Source of the DNA: Prevotellaceae bacterium UBA1391
GTDB taxonomy: Bacteria; Bacteroidota; Bacteroidia; Bacteroidales; Bacteroidaceae
Direction of reading: 5' to 3'
DNA: 64,000 nt
NCBI GenBank assembly: GCA_002305265.1
Contig: DBQP01000016.1
Location: 11,111 to 75,110, forward strand
This document shows positions 25,609 through 33,801 of this stretch, one piece after another (position 1 is the stretch's first letter; each line of letters begins with the position of its first letter). The translations under genes were made by a program, and so were the position numbers. The notes below the pieces were generated by a model. It ran no database searches, was not told the DNA's origin, and was given only the letters and a program-made list of their open reading frames with translations.

Positions 25609-28587
25609 ATGAGAACAAAACTGCTGGCGACCCTGCTCGCCACGATGATTGGGACTCTGGCTATGGCCCAGTCGAAATTCACCGTCAGCGGAACTATCAT
25701 TGAAACCGACACCAAAGAGGTGGTCCCCATGGCATCCGTTTCGCTGCTGTCCGTACCCGACAGCGCACTCGTGACCGGAAACACCTCGGACCTCTCCGGC
25801 GTATTCAAGATAAACAATGTGCAAAAGGGCAACTACCTGCTCAAGGTGACGTTTGTCGGCTATCTTCCGAAAGTCATCTCTCTGGACCTCAACGACAAGA
25901 AGGACCGCACGGTCGATGTGGGCTACATCACGCTCGACACCGACTCGAAGCTGCTCGACGAGGCGGTCGTGTCGGCCAATGCCGCCAAGGTGCAGGTGAG
26001 CGGAGACTCGCTCGTCTTCAACGCGTCGGCCTATCGTATGACCGAGGGTTCGATGCTGGAAGACCTCGTGAAGAAGCTGCCCGGTGCCACTGTTGACCAG
26101 GACGGAACGATTAAAATCAACGGAAAGGAAGTGAAGAAGGTGCTCGTGGACGGCAAGGAGTTCTTCATCAACGACAAAAGCATCGCCATGAAGAACCTTC
26201 CGACGAAAATCATCGACAAGATCAAGTCGTACGACCGCAAGAGCGACCTCGCCCGCGTCACCGGCATCGACGACGGCGAGGAAGAAACCGTGCTCGACCT
26301 GACCGTGAAGAAGGGCATGAACAACGGATGGTTTGGCCAGCTCAGCGGCGCCATCGGCACGGAAGACCGCTACAACGTCAACGCCAACGTCAACCGCTTC
26401 AACAACCAGAACCAGTATTCACTCATCGCCCGCTCAGAAAACATCCCCGACTACGGCGGTGGTGGCGGCGGCGGACGCTGGGGACGCTGGGGCGGCAGCA
26501 ACGGCCTCTATCAGAGCAAGGAGCTCGGCTTCAACTTCGCCACGGCAACCGAGAAGCTCGAGACGGGCGGCTACGTATGGCACAACTACAACGGAACGAA
26601 CAACCGCTCGGAGTCGTTCACGCAGAACTTCGTGACCTCGACCGGCGCCTTCAACGAGTCGCTCAACCAGAGCTACGGCAGCAACGCCAGCCTCTCGGCC
26701 GGATTCCGACTCGAATGGAAGCCCGACTCGATGACCAACATCATCTTCCGTCCCAACGCCAACTACTCGCGCAACCGCGGGTCGAGCTACGGCGACAACG
26801 CGACCTTCAACAACGACCCCAACGACTACGACAGCGAGCTGGTGGACCTGGCCGAGACCAAGTTCGGCGGCGCAACCGTCTACAGCGACGCTGAGATCGA
26901 CGAGATCGTGGAGATGATCGTCAACACCAACCGCTCGCGCCAGCAGACCTACTCCAACAGCCGCGGTGCCAACGGCGAGCTCCAGCTCAACCGCAGGCTG
27001 AGCGACAACGGGCGCAACATCACCCTGCGCCTGACCGGAGGCTTCTCCAACTCCGACAGCAAGCAGCTCTCGGCCTCCTCCATCATCTACTCGCAGGCCT
27101 CGGGGCGCACGCCGGACACCAACAACCGCTACTACACCACGCCCACACGCTCCAACAACTACAGCGTGAGAGCCACCTACAGCGAGCCCATCTTCGAACG
27201 CACCTACCTGCAGCTGTCCTACACCTTCAACTACTCTTACAACAAGAGCGACCGCGACGCCTACACCTACGATCCCGTGGCGTACAACGACCTCGTGACC
27301 GCGCTGCGCAACAACCGCTACGACATCGCCGGCGCCATCAACGACCTGTCTGCCCTCAACTACGAGCGCACGCTCAGCGAAACGCTCAGCCAGCTGTCTG
27401 AGTACCGCAACATGAACCATACCATCTCGCTCATGCTGCGCGTCGTGCGCGACAAATACAACCTCAGCGTAGGCGTAGACGCTCTGCCCCAACACTCTGA
27501 GCTCAACTACAAGTACATGGGCAAGGAATATCCGGAAATCACGCGCAACGTCTTCAACTTCGCGCCTTCGGCCAACCTGCGCTACAACTTCAACAACACG
27601 ACGAACCTGCACCTCAACTACCGAGGCCGCACTTCGCAGCCATCGATGACGAACCTGCTGGACATCACCGACGACTCAAACCCGCTCAACATCACGAAGG
27701 GCAACCCAGGACTGAAGCCCTCCTTCAACCAAAACGTCAACCTGTTCTTCAACACCTACAACGTGGAGACGCAGACGGGCATCTTCTCCCGCCTCTACGC
27801 CTCGCTGACGCAGAACTCCATCTCCACACGCACCAGCTACGACACCGCGACCGGAGTCCGCACGACACGTCCGGAGAACATCAACGGCAACTGGAACGCA
27901 GGAGCAGGATTCGGCTTCAACACCGCGCTGGACAAGGCGAAGTACTTCACGCTCAACAGCAACACCGACTTCGGCTACCAGAACAGCGTCAGCTACCTCG
28001 ACCCGCAGCAGTATGAGCAAGACAAGTCGACCACGAAATCCCTCAACCTCGGCCAAAGTCTGTCCCTCTCCTACCGCAACGACTGGCTCGAAGTCTCGCT
28101 CAACGGAAACATCAGCTATCGCCACTCCGACAACAACGTGCTGGCCAACAGCAAGCTCAACACCTACACATTCTCCTATGGCACCGACGTCGTCCTCACG
28201 GCACCGTGGGGAACCAGCCTCAGCACCGACATCTCGATGAGCTCACGCCGCGGCTACACGCAGCAGCAGATGAACACCAACGAACTTCTCTGGAACGCAC
28301 AGCTGAGCCACTCCTTCCTCCGCGGCAACGCGCTGACGGTGGCCCTCTCCTGGAACGACATCCTGAAAGAACAAAGCAACATCAGCCGCACCGTCTCCGC
28401 CATGATGAGCAGCGACAGCCGATACAACGCCATCTATTCCTACGGCATGCTCAAGGTCATCTACAAACTGAACATCTTCGCTGGCAAAAACTCCAACGGA
28501 ACAGAAAATGCACGCGACCAATGGGGCAACACGGGAGGCAACCGCGGACCTGGTGGCCGCGGCGGCGGACGCCCACCACGCTTCTAA
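25609..28587 (+). CDS. Outer-membrane beta-barrel protein with N-terminal carboxypeptidase-regulatory-like domain
   Basis: A TonB-receptor-like barrel of the OMP_b-brl_3 type (992 residues). The ATG at 25609 begins a signal peptide (MRTKLLATLLATMIGTLAMAQ). Residues 25-105 look like the CarboxypepD_reg domain (SVSLLSVPDSALVTGNTSDLSGVF), then a plug-like region near 130-250 (LVKKLPGATVDQDGTIKINGKEVKKVLVDGKEFF), then many Asn/Tyr-rich strands to the end. Two Gly/Arg/Trp stretches stand out, one near 283-296 and one as a C-terminal GGRGGGRPPRF tail. No SusD partner is adjacent, so the ligand is unknown. Followed by several 22-bp arrays. Confidence 0.85.
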   Translation: MRTKLLATLLATMIGTLAMAQSKFTVSGTIIETDTKEVVPMASVSLLSVPDSALVTGNTSDLSGVFKINNVQKGNYLLKVTFVGYLPKVISLDLNDKKDRTVDVGYITLDTDSKLLDEAVVSANAAKVQVSGDSLVFNASAYRMTEGSMLEDLVKKLPGATVDQDGTIKINGKEVKKVLVDGKEFFINDKSIAMKNLPTKIIDKIKSYDRKSDLARVTGIDDGEEETVLDLTVKKGMNNGWFGQLSGAIGTEDRYNVNANVNRFNNQNQYSLIARSENIPDYGGGGGGGRWGRWGGSNGLYQSKELGFNFATATEKLETGGYVWHNYNGTNNRSESFTQNFVTSTGAFNESLNQSYGSNASLSAGFRLEWKPDSMTNIIFRPNANYSRNRGSSYGDNATFNNDPNDYDSELVDLAETKFGGATVYSDAEIDEIVEMIVNTNRSRQQTYSNSRGANGELQLNRRLSDNGRNITLRLTGGFSNSDSKQLSASSIIYSQASGRTPDTNNRYYTTPTRSNNYSVRATYSEPIFERTYLQLSYTFNYSYNKSDRDAYTYDPVAYNDLVTALRNNRYDIAGAINDLSALNYERTLSETLSQLSEYRNMNHTISLMLRVVRDKYNLSVGVDALPQHSELNYKYMGKEYPEITRNVFNFAPSANLRYNFNNTTNLHLNYRGRTSQPSMTNLLDITDDSNPLNITKGNPGLKPSFNQNVNLFFNTYNVETQTGIFSRLYASLTQNSISTRTSYDTATGVRTTRPENINGNWNAGAGFGFNTALDKAKYFTLNSNTDFGYQNSVSYLDPQQYEQDKSTTKSLNLGQSLSLSYRNDWLEVSLNGNISYRHSDNNVLANSKLNTYTFSYGTDVVLTAPWGTSLSTDISMSSRRGYTQQQMNTNELLWNAQLSHSFLRGNALTVALSWNDILKEQSNISRTVSAMMSSDSRYNAIYSYGMLKVIYKLNIFAGKNSNGTENARDQWGNTGGNRGPGGRGGGRPPRF

Positions 28588-28620
28588 TCCACAGCGGAAC
28601 GGTAGACTCGCAATCGCTGA

Positions 28621-28730
28621 GATGCTGATTAGAAACAATTAAGACGCTAATCAAACGCAACTGAGACGCTGATTAAAAACAATTAAGACGCTAATCAAAC
28701 GCAACTGAAACGCTGACCAAACGCCGTTGA
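28621..28730. repeat. 22-bp tandem array N2 (5 units, alternating)
   Basis: Units start at 28621, 28643, 28665, 28687 and 28709. Units 1 and 3 are nearly identical (GACGCTGATTA...CAATTAA), and units 2 and 4 are identical (GACGCTAATC...GCAACTGA), so there is a 44-bp higher order. The fifth is diverged. AT-rich and unrelated in sequence to the palindromic arrays. It starts 34 bp after the stop of the outer-membrane gene. Confidence 0.93.
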
Positions 28731-28740
28731 AAGGCTAACT

Positions 28741-28790
28741 ACATACAAGCAGTGCGCAGCAGGAAAACCCGCTGCGCACTGCTTGTATGT
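28741..28790 (+). terminator. Perfect 20-bp hairpin after array N2
   Basis: ACATACAAGCAGTGCGCAGC (28741-28760) is fully complementary to 28771-28790 around a 10-nt loop. Long and perfect, with only a weak T tail (ATAT). It probably ends or protects the outer-membrane transcript. Confidence 0.6.
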
Positions 28791-28860
28791 ATATCCGGCA
28801 CGAAACCACCCACAACATCGTGCAGCCCCGGGGCAGGCAGAACGCACGCCAACAATCAGA

Positions 28861-28992
28861 AAAAGCCATGCCAAGCACAAACTAAAGCCAAGCCTAGAAA
28901 CAGTGAAAGCCAAGTCAAAACCCACCGAAAGCCAAGCCAAAACCCACCGAAAGCCAAGCCAAAACCCACCGAAAGCCAAGTCAAGCACAAGC
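28861..28992. repeat. 22-bp tandem array N3 (6 units)
   Basis: Units start at 28861, 28883, 28905, 28927, 28949 and 28971. Each begins with (G)AAAGCCAAG; three share CAAAACCCACC at the end, and the outer ones carry AAGCACAA instead. Units 4 and 5 are identical, suggesting recent duplication. Its sequence differs from arrays N2 and N4 on either side. Confidence 0.93.
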
Positions 28993-29022
28993 CAACGACG
29001 CACTGAACGCGCTACAAAGACT

Positions 29023-29060
29023 GCGCCCCGGCAAGCAATCTTCATTGCTCGTCGGGGCGC
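29023..29060. terminator. Hairpin between arrays N3 and N4
   Basis: GCGCCCCG (29023-29030) pairs with CGGGGCGC (29053-29060), with AGCAAT/ATTGCT pairing inside. Role unclear. No T-run follows on either strand. Confidence 0.4.
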
Positions 29061-29287
29061 CTTGCGTATCTTCAGGAAAAAAGCCCTACGGTCGATGCGA
29101 CCAACATGAATGTCGCGATGACCGCCATGAAAGATTCATGGACTCTGCAGGCCGTTTCAGCATCCTGCTTGGCTGAATATTTCTATCTCGGCATGCGCTG
29201 CCATCAACTTTCAGACGCAAGTTTCATATTGTAATAACGGCTTCCGGCTACCAGCCCCCTGCGCCTCGAAAATCTTCCGAGGGAAGA

Positions 29288-29375
29288 GACCGCAATGCCT
29301 GAAGGCAGGAATCGCAGCGCCCGAAGGCAGAGAACACAATGCCCGAAGGCAGTGAACGCAGTTCCGGAAGACGGA
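29288..29375. repeat. 22-bp tandem array N4 (4 units)
   Basis: Units start at 29288, 29310, 29332 and 29354. Each carries a GCAAT-like start and a core of the type TGCCYGAAGGCA, itself an inverted repeat. The array ends five bases before the stop codon of the minus-strand GIN gene, so it lies at the 3' end of that gene. The stretch 29061-29287 shows nothing else. Confidence 0.9.
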
Positions 29376-29379
29376 CTTA

Positions 29380-29829
29380 TCACTCGCTGATGGCTACGTC
29401 GCCGTTCAGGTCAGCCTTCACGACATTTGCCAGCATGTAGGAAGAGGATGTGCGGAGCTCAGGCATAGCAGGCGAGATGATCGTGATCTCGTAATCGAGA
29501 TTGCTATTTGCATCGATTGCGTCTGTTGCCAGTGCAGCATCATTGCCGTAATAATAAGTATTGGTTTCGGCTACATAATTTACCGTGCCGTCCTTTGCTG
29601 CCTTTCCATATCCAAACGTCAGCACACCGCTCTGGACCTTGCACTGCAGGCTGCGGGCTACACGCTTGTCGCTGGCCTTCACTTCGAAAGCGAATTCGTT
29701 GCCGCGAACAAAATGTACTTTAGCAGGGACGTTGACTACTGTCTCCTCAAACGGAACAGTCTTTACACTCTGTGCATGAGCAGCAGCTGCCACCAGCATT
29801 GCACTCATTAAAATCATTACCTTTTTCAT
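29380..29829 (-). CDS. Small exported GIN-domain-like protein
   Basis: A secreted protein of 149 residues with the signal peptide MKKVMILMSAMLVAAAAHAQ. The mature part resembles the head GIN domain (DUF2807) of Bacteroidota: an opening FEETVVNVPAKVHFVRGNEFAFEVKAS, a KVQSGVLTFGYG turn and LDYEITIISPAMPELRTSSSYM, predicting a short beta-helix. Usual GIN proteins are 180-240 residues, so this is a short version. Function unknown; perhaps surface-associated. The longer upstream frame lacks a signal and is ignored. Confidence in the family is moderate. Confidence 0.65.
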   Translation of the reverse strand: MKKVMILMSAMLVAAAAHAQSVKTVPFEETVVNVPAKVHFVRGNEFAFEVKASDKRVARSLQCKVQSGVLTFGYGKAAKDGTVNYVAETNTYYYGNDAALATDAIDANSNLDYEITIISPAMPELRTSSSYMLANVVKADLNGDVAISE

Positions 29830-30061
29830 CTTTTTACCTTTTAGTTGTGTTTGTAAATCGATTCTCAGCATCCGTTGTCTTCTTGTCACCTTTGCACAGG
29901 CCTTTCGATGCGTGAACGAGGTCCTTGCTTTTCTTTGCCTACGCCGAAGCGCCGTAAGGGCGACGTTGCTTGAGAACAGCCAAAAGCTGCCGTCCATCCG
30001 ACGATGGGGCCTTGAGGCTTACATTTTACTCTTATTTTTGGACTTTTTCCTAAAAACATTG

Positions 30062-30069
30062 CAAATATA
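30062..30069 (-). promoter_or_regulatory. Promoter of the GIN-like gene
   Basis: Minus-strand -7 box TATATTTG followed by CA, giving a leader of about 230 nt. The AT-rich gap 29830-30325 holds no other feature that I see. Confidence 0.55.
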
Positions 30070-30325
30070 GCCCTTTCTTTTTACATTTCAAGAAATTCGC
30101 CCAAAATTTCGCCGAAATGCGCTCGGATCATTGACGATTATCAAATTTTTATCCGTTTTATTGACTTATATCATCTTAAAAGGGCGCTTTTGCCATGCAT
30201 TTATAGCCGCAACATCATGTACCATCCTCATACAGAGATAAAAAAGTCTGCAGCGCCACGGCTTCCAATGCTGCCTGGAGAGTGATTGATTCCGCTTCGA
30301 CGCACGGCCAAGGCGTACAGCCAGC

Positions 30326-30523
30326 GCAGAGAGGAGACGCGGATTTAGCAGGGAGGAGAAGCGGATTTAGCAAGGGTGAGGCACACAGCAAGCGGAGAGG
30401 AGATGCGGATGAAGCAAGGAGAAGGCACACAGTAAACGGAGAGAAAGCACGGAACGTGCGAGGAGAGTACGCGGAAGAAGAAGAGAGAAAGCACGGAGCG
30501 TGCGAGGAGAGTACGCTCATGCA
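30326..30523. repeat. 22-bp tandem array N5 (9 units)
   Basis: Nine consecutive 22-bp units start at 30326 and every 22 bp to 30502. They are purine-rich, built on GC(A/G)GAGAGGAGA with tails such as GCGGATTTA, GCACACAGCAA or GCACGGAGCGT. Units 6-7 and 8-9 form a duplicated pair, a 44-bp higher order. Weaker similarity (GGAGGGAG at 30570 and 30593) continues toward the ssrA terminator. The unit resembles the array at 63719. Confidence 0.93.
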
Positions 30524-30623
30524 ACAGGAATCAGCCGCAGAGCGCTCGGTGAGCATGTGCAGCGTGCGCGGAGGGAGGCGCGAAACATAGGCGGAGGGAG
30601 ACGCAGCTCGCGCAGGATAGGCA

Positions 30624-30656
30624 CAAAAAAGACTTTCCGGTCGTCGGAAAGTCTTT
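30624..30656 (-). terminator. ssrA terminator
   Basis: AAAGACTTTCC (30628-30638) pairs with GGAAAGTCTTT (30646-30656). On the minus strand the stem is followed by a run of T (plus-strand A at 30625-30630): a classical intrinsic terminator. Confidence 0.85.
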
Positions 30657-30686
30657 GTCGGGAAGGCGGCTTGCGCCTCGTCCGTG

Positions 30687-31081
30687 TGGAGCTGGAGGGG
30701 ATTGAACCCTCGTCCAAACAAGGAAGCCATACGCTTTCTACATGCTTATCTTGGCCTTTGGTTTTCGTGCGGCAGCAAGACCCAAGCCACCCATTGCCGC
30801 CTTATCCTCTTTGAGCTTCACGCATGGCGCAAGGCCGCCATGTGCTATCCCCGATTTTGCTGCACCGCCGGTCCGGCCGCTTCAGGGCGTGGCTGCCGGG
30901 GCGATGTCTCGTTCCCTCGCCTTGCAAGGGATGAAGCCGATCTACTGTACTTCGATCAGGCAGCGAGAGCGTAAGTGTTGTTGCCAGATAATTGTTCGAG
31001 AGCTGTGTTTCAGGAGTCAGCCATCAACGCTCCGCATGCTTACGTACCACCTCGGCTTGCTGTCAAATCCATGTCAGCCCC
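30687..31081 (-). ncRNA. ssrA: tmRNA
   Basis: Transfer-messenger RNA, which rescues stalled ribosomes and tags the unfinished protein. The 5' end GGGGCTGACATGGATTTGACAGC (31081 downward) and the 3' end with the T-arm GGTTCAATCC and AGCTCCA form the tRNA-like domain, with GGGGCT pairing AGCTCC. The tag frame inside reads GNNTYALAA then TGA (around 30980-30950), ending in the protease-recognised ALAA. CCA is not encoded. A promoter (31136-31129) and a terminator (30656-30624) bracket it. About 395 nt. Confidence 0.93.
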
Positions 31082-31128
31082 AGGCGTTTGCGTCACATCC
31101 CCGCACCGCCGTGCGGAGGACGTGGCTG

Positions 31129-31136
31129 CAAAGGTA
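31129..31136 (-). promoter_or_regulatory. ssrA promoter
   Basis: Minus-strand -7 box TACCTTTG followed by CA, about 48 bp before the mature 5' end of tmRNA. Confidence 0.65.
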
Positions 31137-31284
31137 TGTCTTTTTGCCGACGCCACCAAATTTTTCCGTCCTTTTCCTATCCGTCCGCCCCTCCCATCGG
31201 GCCGCAGCAGGCACGACGCGCCGTCGCCGACAGGCTTTCGCGCAACTTTGCCACAGCTTTTTTCGTCATATCGGAAAATAGTCG

Positions 31285-31292
31285 TACTTTTG
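31285..31292 (+). promoter_or_regulatory. Promoter of the glycosyltransferase-licD pair
   Basis: -7 box TACTTTTG followed by CG, about 63 bp before the ATG at 31356. No strong -33 element. Confidence 0.5.
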
Positions 31293-31355
31293 CGTTTTCT
31301 CCGCATCACGCGCTCGGCCTGCCGGCGTGGCGACGCCGGACAGTTCCCTCCCTAT

Positions 31356-32435
31356 ATGAACAGAATCTGCTATCTCTCACGCAACTACAAGCGGACGACG
31401 TCGGCCGGCGGCAAAGCCAAGACCGACAACGAGGACACCTTGCGCGATCTGGGCGCCGTCAACATCGGCCTCAGCCGCTCTTCCAGCCAGAACAGCACCG
31501 TGGCCTTTGCCCGCAACCTCCTCGGCGTCGTCAGGGCCTGCCTGCTCATGCGCCGCGGCGACCTCGTCCTGCTGCAATATCCGGTCAAAAAATATTTCAC
31601 GTTCCTCTGCCACGCGGCACGCCTGCGGGGCGCACGCACCGTGGCCGTCATCCACGACCTCGGCTCCTTCCGCCGCAAAAGACTGACGGTGGAGCAGGAG
31701 GTCAACCGCCTCATGCAGGCCGACTACGTGGTGGCCTCCAACGAGGTCATGGCCGAATGGCTTCGCCTGCAGGGATTCTCAAAGCCGCTGGGCGCGCTCG
31801 GGTTCTTCGACTATCGGTCGCCCGCCCGCAACGTCCACACCGGCGAGCTCACCTATGGGCAGCGCCTGCCGCGGCTCGTCTTTGCCGGAGCCCTGGGCCT
31901 GCGCAAGAATGCCTTCCTGCTGGAACTGCAAGACCGCATCGCCGGCTACGAGATGGCAGTCTACGGCAACCGCGGCGGATTGCCCGGCCTGTGCGACCAC
32001 GACCACTTCGCCGTGCACGACTTCCTGCCGGCCGACGACTTCATCGCCCACGTGGAGGCCGACTTCGGCCTGCTCTGGGACGGCGACTCCTGCGACGAAT
32101 GCAGCGGCAGCTTCGGCGAATACCTGCGCTACAACTCCCCCCACCGCGCCTCCTTCTACCTGCGCGCCTGCCTGCCCGTGGTCGTCTGGCGCGACGCCGC
32201 CATCGCCGGCCTCATCGAGCGAGAGGGCCTCGGCCTGTGCGTCACCTCCCTCAGCGAGATTCCCGCCGCCCTCTCAGCCATCACGCCGGAGCAGTATGCC
32301 CGCATGAAGGCCAACGTGCGGCGCTGGGCCGACCGCCTCGACCGCGGCGAGAGCCTGCGCACGTCCCTCTCCGCCGCCAGCCGCGCCCTCTTCCCCACCT
32401 CCACCTCTTATGCCCCCAACCGCCCACGCCCATGA
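31356..32435 (+). CDS. Glycosyltransferase, galactofuranosyltransferase-like
   Basis: A cytoplasmic GT-B-type glycosyltransferase of 359 residues, probably building a cell-surface glycan. The N-terminus MNRICYLSRNYKRTTSAGGKAKTDNEDTL and the acidic segment LLWDGDSCDECSGSFGEYLRYNSPHRASFYLRACLPVV resemble Bacteroidota proteins annotated as galactofuranosyltransferases; VIHDLGSFRRKRL is the acceptor-side loop. Donor specificity is inferred from remembered similarity only. Frames upstream of 31356 lie in the promoter and ssrA. The stop overlaps the licD start (ATGA), so the two are coupled. Confidence 0.78.
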   Translation: MNRICYLSRNYKRTTSAGGKAKTDNEDTLRDLGAVNIGLSRSSSQNSTVAFARNLLGVVRACLLMRRGDLVLLQYPVKKYFTFLCHAARLRGARTVAVIHDLGSFRRKRLTVEQEVNRLMQADYVVASNEVMAEWLRLQGFSKPLGALGFFDYRSPARNVHTGELTYGQRLPRLVFAGALGLRKNAFLLELQDRIAGYEMAVYGNRGGLPGLCDHDHFAVHDFLPADDFIAHVEADFGLLWDGDSCDECSGSFGEYLRYNSPHRASFYLRACLPVVVWRDAAIAGLIEREGLGLCVTSLSEIPAALSAITPEQYARMKANVRRWADRLDRGESLRTSLSAASRALFPTSTSYAPNRPRP

Positions 32436-33370
32436 CCCCGAACGAACACTTCCTCGACGAGGAGACGCGCAGCGGCTACCGCGTGACGCGCGAGATGAAA
32501 CAAGTGTGGGCCAAGAGCATGGAACTGGCCGAAGTGCTCATCGACGTCTGCCAGCGCAACGGACTTCAGCTCTTCATGGACAGCGGCACCCTGCTCGGCG
32601 CCGTCCGCCACCGCGGCTTCATCCCCTGGGACGACGACATCGACTTCGCCATGCTCCGCAAGGACTACGACCGCCTCGTGGCGCTGGCCCCGACGGCCTT
32701 CCCCCATCCCTACTTCCTCCAGACCACACAGTCGGACGACGACATCTACATCGGCTTTGCCAAACTGCGCGACGTCACCACCACCGACCTCTCGCGCACC
32801 GAAGTCGACCACCATTTCTGCCGGGGCATCGGCATCGACATCTTCGTGCTCGACGGCTTCATCGAGAATCCCGTGCTCCGCTTCCTCCACCGCACCGCCA
32901 CCCTCGTGCTGAAAAAAAGCATCCGCGGCTACCTCAACCGCCCGGAGGAGAACACCACCTTCGGCAAGCGCCTCACGGCCCTGCTCTCGAAGGGCCTCTA
33001 CGCCTGCGTCAGCTACAAGCGCGCCTTCACCCTCTACGAGCGCCTCTTCCGCATGGTCGACGCCGACCGCTGTCAGCGCGTGAGCGTCAGCTCCTTCCGC
33101 TACCATAGCCGCAAGCGCGTGCGGCGGCGCGACTCCTACAGCAGCGTGCAGTGGCTGCCCTTCGAGCACATGCAGATGCCCGCCCCCAACAACACCGACG
33201 ACGCGCTCACCTGCTACTTCGGGCGCGACTACATGGTGCCCCTCCACCTCCCCACGGCCCACGGCCGCCGCTACTACGACGCCACGCGCCCCTACGAGGA
33301 GGTGGCCGCCGAGCTCCGCGCCCACCCCGAGCGCTTCGACGAGCGGCTCAAGCGGCTCTACACCGACTGA
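32432..33370 (+). CDS. LicD family phosphotransferase
   Basis: LicD-like proteins (nucleotidyltransferase fold) transfer phosphocholine or similar groups onto glycans. The 312-residue protein has the hallmark MDSGTLLGAVRHRGF followed by PWDDDIDFAM (about 49-74), where the acidic triplet binds metal, and later KLRDVTTTD and GIGIDIFVLDGF. It overlaps the glycosyltransferase by 4 bp, which suggests decoration of the same glycan. No licA/licC choline genes are nearby, so the transferred group is uncertain. Array R7 follows. Confidence 0.88.
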   Translation: MTPNEHFLDEETRSGYRVTREMKQVWAKSMELAEVLIDVCQRNGLQLFMDSGTLLGAVRHRGFIPWDDDIDFAMLRKDYDRLVALAPTAFPHPYFLQTTQSDDDIYIGFAKLRDVTTTDLSRTEVDHHFCRGIGIDIFVLDGFIENPVLRFLHRTATLVLKKSIRGYLNRPEENTTFGKRLTALLSKGLYACVSYKRAFTLYERLFRMVDADRCQRVSVSSFRYHSRKRVRRRDSYSSVQWLPFEHMQMPAPNNTDDALTCYFGRDYMVPLHLPTAHGRRYYDATRPYEEVAAELRAHPERFDERLKRLYTD

Positions 33371-33427
33371 CGTCCACCGTGCCGCGCCGCCACACCCTCC
33401 ACCGCGCGCCGCCCGCATCACCATTCC

Positions 33428-33572
33428 ACGAAGGCCTTCGCACACCGATGCGAAGGCCTTCGTCGTGCCTCGCGAAGGCCTTCGCGCCAACGCCGCCGCC
33501 ACCGTCCCGCGAAAACGAACGCAGTCGTTTCCGATTTTGAGCGCAGTCGAGACAAAAAACGAACGCAGTCGT
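33428..33572. repeat. 22-bp-period palindromic array R7 (6 units plus a degenerate one)
   Basis: AGGCCT cores begin at 33428, 33450 and 33472 (22 bp apart). After a degenerate stretch of two periods less one base, ACGAACGCAGTCG-type cores begin at 33515, 33537 and 33559, again 22 bp apart. The array lies between licD and cca, upstream of the cca promoter. The remainder, to 33736, is GC-rich with no feature. Confidence 0.92.
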
Positions 33573-33736
33573 TCTCCCCTCGTCGCTCCACGCCCCACCC
33601 AGCCAGCGCCCAGCCAGCCCGCTGCCGCAGCCACAGCGGCACGTCGCAGGCCCACGCCTCCGCACGCCCAGGCGTAAGCGGCTGGCAAAAAGCTTAAAAA
33701 ACACCGCCATCCGCGCTGTTTTTCCGTCTTTTTCCT

Positions 33737-33744
33737 TACCTTTG
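33737..33744 (+). promoter_or_regulatory. cca promoter
   Basis: -7 box TACCTTTG about 58 bp before the ATG at 33802. The -33 region is T-rich but not consensus. Confidence 0.6.
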
Positions 33745-33801
33745 TAAGCGCAAACAGCGCCGCCCCACGAGGCGGCCCAACTACAACAGAAAACGACTTC
33801 A

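Noticed and set aside
28695..29109. Genes on either strand between the outer-membrane gene and the GIN-like gene
   Set aside because: Their reading frames consist of arrays N2 and N3 and a hairpin. No start context or family motif.
30324..30610. Short coding gene in purine-rich sequence
   Set aside because: Open frames exist on both strands but are the translation of the 22-bp array N5. Each unit shifts the reading frame, because 22 is not a multiple of 3, and no family motif appears.
31082..31355. Longer glycosyltransferase start at 30975
   Set aside because: That frame would run through ssrA and its promoter. The ATG at 31356 follows a promoter and matches the family N-terminus.
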